From Limnomonas spitsbergensis (taxonomy: Eukaryota; Chlorophyta; Chlorophyceae; Chlamydomonadales), in assembly GCA_037349105.1 (NCBI GenBank), contig JAYJMM010000123.1, positions 1,860,001-1,924,000 of the forward strand: a stretch of DNA of 64,000 nt. Reading direction: 5' to 3'. Shown one piece after another: positions 1 through 11,467 of this stretch (positions within the stretch are counted from its first letter, which is position 1; each line of letters opens with the position of its first letter). The position numbers and the translations under genes were made by a program. The notes below the pieces were generated by a model. That model was not told where the DNA came from, did no database searches, and worked only from the letters and a program-made list of their open reading frames with translations.

Positions 1-55
1 TAGCAATAACCGGTATGATCAGTCCATCTACCCAACCGTGCCCACGCCCACTCAC

Positions 56-1721
56 CCTGCCGTTCAAGTCCGCCTGGCCTCTATTGATAACCGCCACCCA
101 GCCATGCTTGAGCCTCAGTGTCTTGCCCATCAGCACATCACGGCAGTCGGTGCCACGGTCCATGATGTCCACCTTGGTCAGCACACCAATGGTGCGCTCA
201 CCGCTGGGATCCACCTATGCGGGGACAGCAGCCAGCAATTTTGATATCATAGCAGCGCCTATGCAGCCACCCAAGGGCTATTGGTCCAGGGGAGGCCGTG
301 AAAGGGATGGTCTACCAGGGAGAGCATCTAGGCAAAGCAGAGGTCAGGGTGATGTGCAGCCATTCAGAGTGGGCAGTCTATGGAAGGGCTGAAGTTCCTC
401 GGCCGAAGCTCATCGGCTGAAGTGCGCAACCTGTTATTGAGGACCCTGCACATGTTGCTTCACATCGACAAGGAGCCTAGTGCAGCTTGCATAGAAGGTG
501 AGCATACCTAGTGGAGTCGTCCATGCTTCCCTAGGCAAAAAAATAGGAGGCAGGCGAGGAAAGGCGCCTTGCTTACCCTGGATCCCCGGTCCCGGCCTAC
601 CCCATCGGGGCATCTCCCATGGGGACAACTACAGGGGTAGTGACGGGCACAATTTGGCAAGGCTTGGTTGTGAAAATGGCTGCTCTTGTTAGTAGGGCAC
701 CTCCCATGGTGAGCCTCTAGGTGAAGTCAAGTAGTGTTTTTCTATTCAGGTCAACAACCCACCTCGCGGGCCATGCGGAGGGCATCCGAGTTTGCCAGAT
801 CTGCATTTGCCGGTGTCACAGCCAGGATAATAGCATTATCACCCTTGATATACTGCCGAGCCATGTCATCCAGCTCTTGCACAATACTGGCAGGCTGTCC
901 ATCGATTGCAACCTTGGTCAGACCTGTCCATGAAGCAGCATCAGCATGGGGGGCACTGAGCGCGGGCAGGGCATATGGACAGGCTTAAAGCACGTTTGCA
1001 TGGAGCATCCTGATAGCTGTGACTTCCTGCAATCCAACGCAGATGCCTTTAGCCTCACCAGGCATGTCCACCATGGTCAGGTTCGGCACGTTTGGAGAGT
1101 ACACGGTCAAGTAGATAGGATCAGGTGATACTGCCTTGGTTCCCATCTTCTTGAGATGCCGGTTTGTCTCTGCTTCGATTTCGTTCTGCATGTCGTCTGT
1201 GGGGGACATGGAGATCGGCAGTCAGCCAAGTTTTAGACAGAGAAGGGCTTTGAGGAAATTTTGGTCGCTTACCGAAATTCGTCCAACGCTTGTTGCCCGT
1301 GTGGCCAAACTCGCCATACTCTTGGGCGTGAGGATCATCAGTTTTCACAAGTTGCAACACCAAGGGACGCTTTGTCACAATGCCAGAGCCTCGTGGCAAG
1401 AAATCACGCCCCACGACTGCCTCTAGCACGGATGACTTTCCAGAGCTCTGCAAAGGAGAAAGATTGCCGGGTCACAGTAGCAAAATTGCTACTCGATCTT
1501 GGTAAAATTCAGTCTTTGCTTTACCTGTCCGCCAACAACAACAATTGTAGGGAGCTTATTCCATAGCAGGACATCCTCACTCCCCGCTGTCTCTCCCAGC
1601 GTCGAACAGATCTGTTGAAGCCTGTTTACAAGCCTGAAACAAGAACCAAAATCCATCCAAAATGAGGCGAGTCCACAAGGCTTTTATAATTATTTGATGC
1701 TTACCCAACGACGCGCTCCAT
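56..1721 (-). CDS. Dynamin-related GTPase, N-terminal part (continues beyond left edge)
   Basis: Large GTPase of the dynamin superfamily, closest in layout to plant DRP1-type proteins that constrict or cut membranes (plasma membrane, cell plate, organelles). Six exons join in phase: 1705-1721, 1525-1633, 1273-1447, 1059-1196, 763-923 and 56-214, all GT-AG, giving about 253 residues. Visible motifs in order: N terminus MERVVGLVNRLQ; P loop GGQSSGKSS followed by [17 protein letters not shown] (switch I Thr); DMPG across the exon 4/5 junction (G3, usually DLPG); and TKVDIMD (G4). The start is the ATG at 1721, because the 17-nt first exon matches the short N terminus of the family. The middle and effector domains lie outside the window. 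Family assignment is very sure; the subfamily is not, because the C-terminal half is missing. Confidence 0.95.
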
Positions 1722-3479
1722 GACTGAAGGGAACAAGGAAGATGGGGATGATGGGCGAGAAGCTGCCCCAATCAATCAACACGATTGATACCTTGTTTAT
1801 GCAGCGAGCACGTCTAAAATGTCAATTATCGAGGCCTGTTAACATTCAGGTTAGCAATGGGGATGGCTGGGGAAGCTGGGAGGTCAGCACCCGAGTTGTG
1901 TTGAAGAATATACTCTGATCTCCAAGCCACCTCTGCTAATCAGGATTTAAAGAAGTGAGTGTTCAAGGCTATGGACACAGGGCTTGTTTTCAATATTGTA
2001 AGATGTGTGAAGCAGTGGGTCTGTCCGTACACATGTCCGGATGTCCGCGGACACGTCCGGGTCCGGTACTTTTCAGTTTCCACGCTCGTTTATTCCTATA
2101 TAGAGCCACCTTCTCTGCTTTCCTATCCACATTCTTGAACTTAGTATTGCTTCCAGTCTGCATTTTTTGCCTTTCCCACAAATCCACACAGCATGCACAA
2201 TTGGTACATTTCCTCTGCGCCGCTGGATGGACCCTCTCTACCCCTACCATGACACCTCTTCCCACCACTCCTCCACAACCTCTTCCATCACCAACACCAC
2301 CCCCACCTGCTGACCCCCTCTTCCCGCATCCCTTTCTTCATTTAGTCATCATTGGCTGCTCTGGCATTTTCTGTAAAGACATCAAGCAGATTTTTCCTGT
2401 TCTTGGCATTCCACTACTTCCACCCCTCCATGTCCCTACTCTGCTTGAACAACTTTCAGTTCACACTGTCCAGTCTGCATTTTGCATCCATCGTCTTCGA
2501 CATTATCTTGAAAACAGTCCCACCGATTGTCGGTGACCATAGAGTCTCCTTTTGTTCTTACTGACCCACCCTAGTAGTCCTCTTTCCCTTCCAGGGTACT
2601 GGCTACACAGACTGGGGCTTGGGCATCTTGTCAGCCTGTACTTCCCAAAATCCACGCAGCATCGGCGTTCTCCAGCGCACCTTCTTTCGACATCCAAAAT
2701 GAGTTACAGCCTCCTTAATGCAAAATATCCACACGTTGTCCCCTTGCTTTCGACAGGATGATAAGGAGGCTTGATCAGATGTAACAACCTCTCCCATTCG
2801 CATTGCTTTCAGCTCGCATATGTAGCCAGCAGCCAGCCTCAGGTGAGCCAACCTACTAATCTCCCCCGATGACCCGACATACCTCACTCCCAATCACGAG
2901 TAGTAAGCCATCTTCCATGCATGCATCCCTTCCTCTCCTCCATGCATGCAGGCATTCCTTCATGCATGCATGGAGATGCATCCCTTCATCTGCCCATCCT
3001 TCCCCTTTTTCCTGTTCAATGTCCTATTCCAGGCTCTACATCAGATTTACTTGGTCAGATCTACCGACTACCGGTAGTGTTGATTTATGACCAATTTTGT
3101 CGCAGCTAAGGACTACACCTACCAGTACATCATAACTTCGCTAGTAAGCCATACATTAAGTGCTCTGAATTCAACAATATGAATACCAGTAACCATCTGC
3201 TTCACTGCTGTGCTAGACAGCTTCTTAGCTTCTAGCCTGCGAAACAGACGCAAAAACAGGCTATGAGCAGCTGGGCTCCTTTCCTCGACTCCTCCGGGAC
3301 TCCTCTCTGTTGTTGACAAGTTATGAGTACTACCCAATCTCCTGAAGATCCTGGGAAGCCTGGTGCCCTGGGTCTATGTACAAAGCCGAGTACGGCCGAT
3401 AATCCGGGGGTGAGAATTCGCTTCTAGTTTACAGCAGACCTTACGGTGGGGAAATAATGGCGGCACACCCATCGGCTAG
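1722..3479. other. Gene-free stretch
   Basis: No exon with recognisable protein motifs was found on either strand. The open frames here are pyrimidine-rich (for example 2200-2330, Pro/Ser/Thr codons) and carry no family signature. A short run of overlapping ATGCATGC motifs lies at about 2915-2985. The first part should hold the promoter of the leftward dynamin gene, but no clear promoter element is visible. Confidence 0.5.
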
Positions 3480-4400
3480 GCATGGTAAATACTAGGTATC
3501 TCTGGTAAATACAGGTGAGCACTGTTCGTTCGTTTGGGTGTTGCAACCTATGGCAGGTCACAGTAAATATGGGTGGGCTCTGTGCATGCTGGTGGACCAC
3601 TACACCCACCGGCAGGACGCAGGAAGTACGGGTGGGGGCTACGCATGAGCGTTGCACCCACCGGCAGGGCACAATAAATACGGGGGGGCACTGTGCATGC
3701 GGGTGGATCGCTGCCTACCTAAGTAGGGCGCGGGAATTATGGGCAGGCACAGTGCATGCATGCGAGTGGAGCATTGCACCCACCAGCAGGGCAGAGTGAA
3801 AACAGCGGGCAGGCGCTGTGCATGCAGGTGGAGCGTGGCACAGACCGGTAAGGCACAGGAATTACGGGCGGGTACAGGGCAGGCGGATGGAGCATTGCAC
3901 CCAACAGCAGGGCAAAGTGAAAAGGGCTGGCGCTGTGCATGCGGGCGGAGCCATGCATACTGGTAAAACTCAGTTGATACAGGTCAATGACGTCACACTT
4001 TTGGGCCATGCTCAAAAAAAGGGCTCGGCCGTTGATACAAGTGGACGCTACACATGCGGGTCGACCACTACACCTACCAACAGGGCACAGGAAATAGAAG
4101 TGGGTGACATTCACGCGGGTGGACCACTACACCCGTCATCCACCAGCAGGGCACGGGAAATACAGGTGGATGCTATACATGTACACGGGCGGACCGCTAC
4201 ACCCACCAACATGGCAGAGGAAATGCAGGTGGGCTTAAGATGCGGGTGGACCACTGCACCCACCAGCAGGGCATAGGAAATACAAGTGGGGGCCATGCAC
4301 GCGGGTTAAGCGCTGTACCCTCCGGTGGGGCATATGAAATACAAGCGGGATGCACGTAGGTGGGGCACCACCCGTCAGCCAGGAGTACATTTAATATGAA
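3480..4400. repeat. Degenerate ~60-bp tandem array (minisatellite)
   Basis: About 15 imperfect units of 58-66 bp, each containing a CACCAGCAGGGCA-like core, then GGAAATACGGGTGG and a GTGCATGCGGGTGGA segment. Cores fall near 3608, 3661, 3720, 3781, 3843, 3902, 4075, 4141, 4203, 4260 and 4320. The array keeps long frames open on both strands, which explains several spurious ORFs. A copy of the ~50-bp dispersed motif is embedded at about 3986-4035. Confidence 0.85.
3986..4035 (+). repeat. ~50-bp dispersed motif, copy 1
   Basis: Shares the ordered blocks GACGT(C/T)ACAC, TGGGCCATGC, a short A-rich gap and GCTCGGCCG with copies near 9738, 9893, 53083 and 59266. It sits inside the ~60-bp tandem array. 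Confidence 0.6.
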
Positions 4401-5191
4401 AGGGTCACCTGGCGGGACCTCCCGAGTGCCATTTTTTGTGGATGTGTGCATGAGGTGTCTGGGGCACTCGGGATGAGTGGACCACATGGCAAGATTTGTC
4501 CCTGCCAGTCAGTTTAAATTGGGATTTCGGGCATTCGTTTGAAGGGTGACATGCACATCATGACATGTTAGCTTTCCTCAACGACTGGCTTTGTTCAAAG
4601 TGCGCAATCAATGGCCACTTTGCTTGAGACACAAGACCAGGCCATCACATGCAGTCACCCATCCCATGCAACCCAAGGCCCCATCTAAAAGCATGCATGG
4701 AATGTCACCCACCCCTCCTGACTTGCATGGCGCACTAAGACGTAGGAAACGGAGGGAAGTGCAACTCGCCCGATCGGCGCCCAGTTCCCTAGAGACAACC
4801 CTTGCTTGCACATTTCATGTCATTGGCAAGCCAAGCACCGTGCCCATAATTGCTCAGTGCAGACTGCAGACAGAGGAGTGCGTCGTCTTACATCATGGAC
4901 AACGCATGGAAGGAGAGCCTGTGTGAGTCCGTTAGGCCAGCCAAGCCCGGGCCATTGATATATATCTCGCACATACATGCGGACTGATGGGTCAGTCGAC
5001 AGTCGGGGACGACATCTGACGAGCCCTACCAGTATGCATGCCTCGCTCGACCAGCACTCCCAGCAGTAGTAGTAGTTGGGTCCCTAAATAAACTACGTTA
5101 CCTTGCCTCCTTTCATGCAGAGGCGACTAGGGATGCGGTGTTTCCTGCACTGTCGTACGGGGTCCCCCTACTGGACTGGCTACTGGTCGCC
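4401..5191. other. Gene-free stretch upstream of the ParA-like gene
   Basis: No coding exon recognised. This is the likely 5' flank of the ParA-like gene. An acceptor-like TTTCATGCAG at 5111-5120 leads into an open frame in phase with that gene, so an upstream exon is possible. Confidence 0.4.
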
Positions 5192-8100
5192 ATGTTCACA
5201 TTCAAGGGTGGCTCCGGAAAGACCAAGCTAACGTACCTGCTGGCCTCGATCCTCGCGAAGATCGGTTTCACAGTCATCGTTGCGGACGGAAACCGGCAGG
5301 CAAACTGCACCACTTTCTTTATAGAGGATCCATCTGAAACGGATCCAGCTCACACAGGCCACAATGAGACAGATGCAGGTCAGTGTTTTGTATACCTGCG
5401 ATTTTTATTTCAGCCCCAGGCAAGTAGGGAGAGTGGCACTGATAGTGTAGTTTAGACTATAACGCCCCAGTTACTTAACAGTTTAATTTCTACTTTCCGC
5501 ACAACTACTCTTAACTGAGGGAGGGGAGAGTTGTAAGAGAAATGTGAAACTCCCCCCTATGCCCCACACCCGAAACTGCTCCGGCTCCCACTCAACCCCT
5601 GTAAAAATAATTGGGAAACTACTGCCCTCCGCACCCTCTGAGAAATAAATCCAATCAGGAGGCTGCTATACCCCGCATCCCCCGCGAATAAAATCTATTC
5701 AGGGGGCTGCTGCCCCCCGCCCCCCCGCAAAGGGAAATAATGGGGGGACAGCAGCACCCCGCCCCCCCGCCAAAGAAAAATAATTGGGGGGCTGCTTCTC
5801 TCCGCACCCCCGCCAGAGAAAACAAATCAAGGGCTGCGTTCCCCGCATCCCCCGCCAAAGATTCACTACTCTACCACACCCTGACCTAAACCACACAGCC
5901 TTAACCCTAAAAACTACTAATTAGACCACCCTCAACCCTCAAATCCCTAGTCCCTTAACCCTATAACCATGACCCTAAACCAAAGTTGTGGCAGTTGTGG
6001 CAGTCGTAAGAGTTTCTGAGGGGGTAGGAGGAGTGGCCATAGTAGCCACAGATGTGGCAGTTGTAAGATTTTCTGAGGGGGTAGCTAGGAGGAATGGCCA
6101 TAGTTGCCATAGTTGCCACAGTTGTAGCAATTGTAAGAGTTCTTTATGGGGTATGAGGAGTGGCCATAGCTGCCGCAGTTGTGGCAGTCGTAAGAGTTTC
6201 TGAGGGGGTAGGAGGAGTGGCTATAGTTGCTGCCAGGGGGTTGTTGCAGTTGTGGCAGTTGCAAGATTTGTAAGAGTTTCTGAAGGGGTATGAGGAGTGG
6301 CCATGGTAGCCACAGTTGTGGTTGTTGTGGCAGGTATCAGAGTTTTTGAGGGGTTAGGAGGAGTGGCCATAGTTGAAACTCATGGATGCCAGTAGTTGTA
6401 ACTCCTCCATATCTCTGGTGCCCAGACTCCAACCCCCTTCTTGGCTCAAGTTTTTTCCTCTGAAACTCCTCGACACTGAGGGGGGGCGAGTCGAAAATAT
6501 GACCCCTCTGCCCGTCTCTCCACAAGCAGGGTTCAGGGTTAGGCGACATACTTGAGAAGCATTATTCCTTATGAGCACAGGCCCTTCTTGACCAATGTAC
6601 CATGCTTTAGTACTAACTGAAGACTATTGGGATGGACAATGGCGGGTATTTCTCTTCATGTTGATGATGAGGCAGCGACAGAGGCAGCAAACATTCTGAT
6701 GGAGGTCAGCCAGCAGTCCGCGGCAGACATGACAGCTCTCCTTCAGGCCCAAACGGTCAACGAAGGCCAGACATCAAAGGGGACACCATAAAACCTGATT
6801 TTGGCAGTGCCATGACCTCAGACATGGTCATCGAAGACAGCGACAGTCAGTACCCCACTCTTGTCCAGCTCCTGCAAGACTATATCTGCCACAAGGAGGT
6901 GAAGTTTAACCTCAAGCAGGTCCAGAAGGAGCAATACGACGGAAAGAACGGCAATAGCAAAATCTGTTTGATTCCTGGATCAGGGGTGAGTGGGCTGAGG
7001 GTCTGGTAAGCCAGCATTGTGGCTCCCCACCTTCATTATCGGAGAGCTGCAGCAGGGTCACAATAATTGGACAATCCATTCCCTATAATCGATTGTATCC
7101 TGGTTAGGCGCGGCTTATTGCATCTAGCAATTTTTGCATCAGCTTTCAGACCGATGGAACTGACAGGAACCAGGTGAACGTACCAATCGATGGTTTTGTT
7201 TTCCCCTTTTACTTGCATGCAGGATATCGAAGATATTGTCAAAGAGCTTGCCACCACCGGGATCAACAAGTGGCACACTCACGCAGCGCTCCGTAACATG
7301 TTGCTGGATGCCGCCGCCGATTACAAGGGGCACTTCGTCCTGGTGGATATGGGCCCCTCCACCGACGAAATCAAGCGCATGTTCGCTACTAGCTGTGACG
7401 TCATCCAGCCATGTGCCTGCCCCGACACCTTCAGCTGGTCCGGTGCCATGCGCTTGATGGTGGAGGTGCTGCCTACATTCTTCGATTGGTTTCTTCGCCA
7501 TGTGTCCGCAGAGAAGGCTGTTCCTCAAGGCAGGGGCTACAACAGGTTCTTCCCAAGGATCATGCCTTTCGCGGGCATGCAGGTAATTCAACGCTGATTC
7601 TTTGCTTGTCATTGGTAAATGCAACTCTCACTTGTGGCCGGTGCTGATGGATCAGAGCAGGTTTGGGTCTTTGGGAAGCTCTTGTATGTATGGGCCAAAT
7701 TGTTGCCAGAACCCTCGAGCAAACATGTATTGATATGCTTGATCTGAAATGAGGATACCCCAACCCCGTGATTGCAGTACACTTACGACACCAAGAACAA
7801 GTCCGTCCAGTGGTCTGATCAGAATTTGATCAACGCCTTGGAGGATGGATGGGCTGAACGAATTGAAGGCAGTCGTGAGCGACAAGCTCCTCACAGACAA
7901 AGAAGCTCTCCAAGGTAAGACTTAATATAGTATAAAGACCATGAGTCTATCATAAATTCATATTAGTGCATTATGTTAAACTTATCAGAGCACGTTGAAC
8001 CCTGGGCAAGCTGGGCACTTAATTATCAATTTGATGCCATATTTTCGTGACAGGGTACATCGCACGCGGCAGGTGACTAGCACCAAACAAATGGAGGTTG

Positions 8101-8824
8101 GATGGGTGGAGCACGTGAAGCCCATGATGGACAAGCTGACGGGATACCCGACAATCATGGACAAGGTGTTGGGACCCAACGGATTGTTCGTGAAGACTCA
8201 CAGCGAGCAGGTCAGACACATGAGTATTGTTGCCCTCCTGAGATGCTGCTTGAGAATATCCAGCCTTCGCTTTTCACATGCCTATCCCCTTCTGATGAAC
8301 CCTGTAAATACCCTGTATCTCCAATGATTACCTCACTCAAAGTGTCTCAGCCGCTCAACATGCTGAGCCCTTCCCTCCCAATGCAGGTGGGGGTCCCGCT
8401 GTTGCGGCGCTTCAAGTACATGTCTTTGTCTCACGAGCTGGGTTGAGCCATCTTCGACATTACATGGAAAGATATCAATGCTTACTTTTGTCCCACGGGC
8501 AAGACTAGGGTGCAGCGGAAGAGCTTCATCGATGCTTTTTACAAGAGGGTGAACTCGGAAGGCCTCGTCATGGAGTCACGCATGCTATCCTTGGCCACTT
8601 CCTACACAGCGCTGTTAACGCAGCACCAGACATCTAAACGTCATGGCTCCGGAGGCGTTGCAGGCCCAAGCACCCCAGCTGCCGGTGGCTCTGGAGGCAA
8701 TGCAGGCCCAAGCAGGCCAGCTGACGGCGGCTCTAGAGGCAATGCAGGCCCAAGCAGGCCAGCTGACGGCGGCTCTGGAGGAAATGCAGGCTTAAGCAGG
8801 CCAGCCCCTAAGAAACGCCAGTAA
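5192..8824 (+). CDS. ParA/MinD-like P-loop ATPase, six exons, with one in-frame TGA
   Basis: Resembles the ParA/Soj/MinD ATPases that position DNA or cell structures; its role here is unknown. Exons 5192-5378, 6747-6985, 7223-7582, 7778-7914, 8054-8210 and 8387-8824 all join in phase (506 codons). The start chosen is the ATG at 5192, which puts the deviant Walker A motif KGGSGKT at residues 5-11, as is usual for ParA; an upstream exon spliced at 5121 is an alternative. Also visible: a Walker A' region VADGNRQANCT (the usual Asp-Pro-Gln changed), LIPGS, and Walker B-like FVLVDMGPST. Codon 380 (8444-8446) is TGA, but the same frame runs on for 126 codons with good coding character and ends in three Gly/Ser/Pro repeats of about 14 residues. 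Either the gene encodes a 379-residue protein or it is newly broken. In exon 4 a second frame also looks coding, so that exon is less certain. Confidence 0.75.
5590..5870. repeat. ~43-bp tandem repeat in intron 1 of the ParA-like gene
   Basis: About six units built from an AAATAAT-like A-rich start, then GGGGGCTGCT, then C-rich CCGCCCCCCCGC. Strand-asymmetric (C-rich on +). Followed at 5880-5960 by loosely repeated CCCTAA-like words that are too degenerate to call telomeric. Confidence 0.8.
5975..6375. repeat. GTGGCAGTTGTAAG-type tandem repeat in intron 1 of the ParA-like gene
   Basis: Repeated blocks GTGGCAGTTGTAAGA, GTTTCTGAGGGGGTA and GGAGGAGTGGCCATAG recur about seven times in variable order and spacing. 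The arrangement is a complex minisatellite rather than a simple one. Confidence 0.75.
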
Positions 8825-9737
8825 GGCAGGTGGTGGTGGCTCCGCGACAGCTGCTAATGAGCGTAAGGCAGTGCAAGTAACTCCTGATAGTGCTGCCAAG
8901 GTCAATATACAAAAGTGATGTCCGATTTCCAGAGGCGCTTGACCTGTTGCACTGTGTATTCTGACCGACATAATGCTGATGCATCAAGATTACCATGGTT
9001 GTTTAGGGCCCATGCGCATTTTACTTGGGCGCTCAGCCTCTACCTAGCTCTTTTTGTTTCTGATTGGCGGGCCTTATTTCGCCTTGCCTTCAGTTCCTGC
9101 GTTTAGGGGGGCTCGCTTTAGTTTTCTGGCTTTCTAGGCCTCTAGGGTCAAGGCTGCTCAGCGGCCGAATACAGGGTGGGTGTCTAGGTTGTTTTGAGGG
9201 GCTGTTTCCAGACGGCGATGAAGTGGCGGAGAAGTACTGAAGTAGTGGTTGAACGAAAATGGATGGGCTTAACCAGTAGGTCTGATCTCATTGCTTGCCT
9301 TCCAGGAAATCTGATACTGTACTTTTGCATCCACAGGCCCCTTGTTGGTTCACAACTCCTCATTCCATAGGCCCACATCATTAACGTCTGTTAGACGTCA
9401 TCTGCCCTCAATCCATTTGATGTTGATTACTTAACCGTAAAGTGTATTATTGAATGTTTTAATGGTCGTGCCGCCTAATTTACTAATAAAAATCCGTATT
9501 CTTTGGCTATCAGCAGAAATGGAGCTGAAAGAATGTGACGGGAGGACTAGTGTGTATACTGCATGAATCTGGAGTGAATTATAGGAGGCCAGGTCAATCA
9601 TCATCCTACCGGATTTCTAAAAGCATGTGCTCCTTCAGCGCAGCACTGACAAAGCACCCCTCCCTACAGCAGTCAGTGCCGATGCCAGTGCACTGAATAG
9701 TAAATACCTAGCCAAATAATTATGCCAGCTGTGCCTC

Positions 9738-9795
9738 ATTCATCAATGACGTTACACCTCTGGGCCATGCAAAAGAACGCTCGGCCACGTGGGCA
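9738..9795 (+). repeat. ~50-bp dispersed motif, copy 2
   Basis: Contains CATCAATGACGTTACACC, TGGGCCATGC, GCTCGGCCACG and TGGGCACCCAA in order. This is the fullest copy and ends with the TGGGCACCCAA block also seen near 53140. Confidence 0.7.
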
Positions 9796-9892
9796 CCCAA
9801 CTGTTCCCAGAGACAAGAAAAAGTAAAAAGAAGAGGGAGCACAAAAGAAAGGAACAAAAGGAGAAGGCGGGATAAACAAGTCCTGTGCCTCA

Positions 9893-9945
9893 TTGGTCAA
9901 TAACGTTACACCTCTGGGCCCGCTCAGAGCTCGGCCGCGTGGGTG
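9893..9945 (+). repeat. ~50-bp dispersed motif, copy 3
   Basis: Contains GGTCAATAACGTTACACC, TGGGCCCGCTC and GCTCGGCCGCGTGGG, about 155 bp after copy 2 in the same orientation. Confidence 0.7.
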
Positions 9946-11467
9946 TGCCTCATTGGTGACACACACCCTGGGCACCTCATCCACACCCAGTGCTGCAATA
10001 ATGCCAATGTGTTTCCTGCGCTCCTGCATGGCCCACAACAGGGTCTTAAGGAAGCGCGCGCGACCACGTTGCAAGATAACAGAACCTTATGCAGAACCTG
10101 TTTTTCTTGTCTATTAAAACGCTGGGTCATCCTCCAGCACTGCGCAAAGGGGAAGGGGAAAGACTGGGGGATTCAACTATTCAAGTACGGGAGTAGCATG
10201 AACAGCGGGCTGTGCGAGGGGTCCAATGCACCTTGGGCAAGCGTCTCAACAGCCTCACAACAAGGGGGCTCGTGGGGCACGCAGAAGTCTCACCCAAGAC
10301 CAGCACAAAATAGGAGGTCTACTTGCGAGGATAAACTTGTTGATGAAAGGTGCAGCGACGAATCAGAAGTCTGTCGTGCGATTCTGCCTTCCACTGGTCA
10401 CCGTCCAGACAATCTGTTTGGTGATCTCAATGGGAAAATATGGCTGCCACCCGCCAGCCTCTCGTACTCGAGCGCGTGGTACAGAAGGCACACAAGGGCA
10501 AGGGCAGCGGACGGGAATCGAATTGACCTGCGTAGATTCATGTCATAGGGTCAGATCGTGAGTGACCATTGATGGTCCTTTGAATCAAGCAAGGCACAAA
10601 ATGCGGGCAAACAATTCATCACAATCGTGCAAAGAGTGAGATCACAAAGCCTATTTCTTAGCTCCCCCATGGATTTCCTAGCTGCAGTTTGCCGGTTCCA
10701 TCATTCCACTGTCTTACAGCAAGTATTGAGACAGGAAGGAGTACGGTTTCTCACAAGCAGGACATGTTGAAATTCATGCGGCCAAAATAGGGGCAGTGGA
10801 GGCAGACAGACTAACGAGCAGAAAAGGGGAGCAACAGCGCTGGCCCACAGCCGCCTAGGACAGCATATCCTTAGGATACCATGGAAGATCCCATGATAGG
10901 CCTTGGGAGTGTAAGCGTGGGAGATTTCCCTGGCCAAAATTAAAGCATGGGTGAAATCGAGGGTGAAATCCACTGACTTCAAAAATATTCTTAGGTAAGA
11001 AATGAAATTGTCGACCACACCATTGACGTTTGTCAGCCGAACGCTTCATTTTAAAATGCTGCACACCCGCTGGGCCCTCCTGAATGCCCGGCTGCGTGGG
11101 GCTGGTAGGGGACGAGCATGCTCAATTAGTTCCAGCTACCGTGCTCTGCCAAGACCATGTTGCAGCCATGCCACCCTTCTATGCGAGGGGGGCAGGAACA
11201 TGGAACCCGGTGATCTAGACAGGGGGTGGGAGATAATTTGAAATAAAAAGTGTTCTACCGGTAATTAGGGTTCAAAAGTATGTGTCTCGTTGTGGGCCCG
11301 GAGAGAGTACTGCCAGGTTCTGCCAGGTTCTGGTTCGGTTCACGTTCCCGAGACAGAAGACAGCTGACGTGGTCGTCAGCACCTCCCCCCTTTGAGCAAT
11401 CTACCTTGGCTTCAAACAGATCGTTCGACATTGCTCACTAACTGACGCTGCTGGAACGCACGAGCCA

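Larger units (their letters stand above)
8825..11467. other. Gene-free stretch between the ParA-like and EF-hand genes
   Basis: No exon recognised. It holds two copies of the ~50-bp dispersed motif (about 9738 and 9893). Open frames at 9943-10561 overlap these repeats and show no family motif. The last few hundred bases before 11468 should contain the EF-hand gene promoter; no TATA box is evident. Confidence 0.45.

Noticed and set aside
1955..2536. 193-codon open frame on the + strand
   Set aside because: Pyrimidine-rich sequence gives Pro/Ser/Leu/Thr codons with no motif, and there are no matching splice signals.
5880..5960. Interstitial telomere-like CCCTAA words
   Set aside because: The words are irregular and mixed with other C/A-rich sequence. 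Similar short AGGGTTT words near 14455 and 17970 are also too few to call telomeric.
8444..8446. Selenocysteine reading of the TGA in the ParA-like gene
   Set aside because: The position fits an Arg codon changed by one base, ParA proteins are not selenoproteins, and no clear SECIS-like stem was noticed after the stop.
9943..10561. Open frames of 201 and 111 codons
   Set aside because: They overlap the ~50-bp dispersed motif and show no protein family pattern or consistent splice sites.
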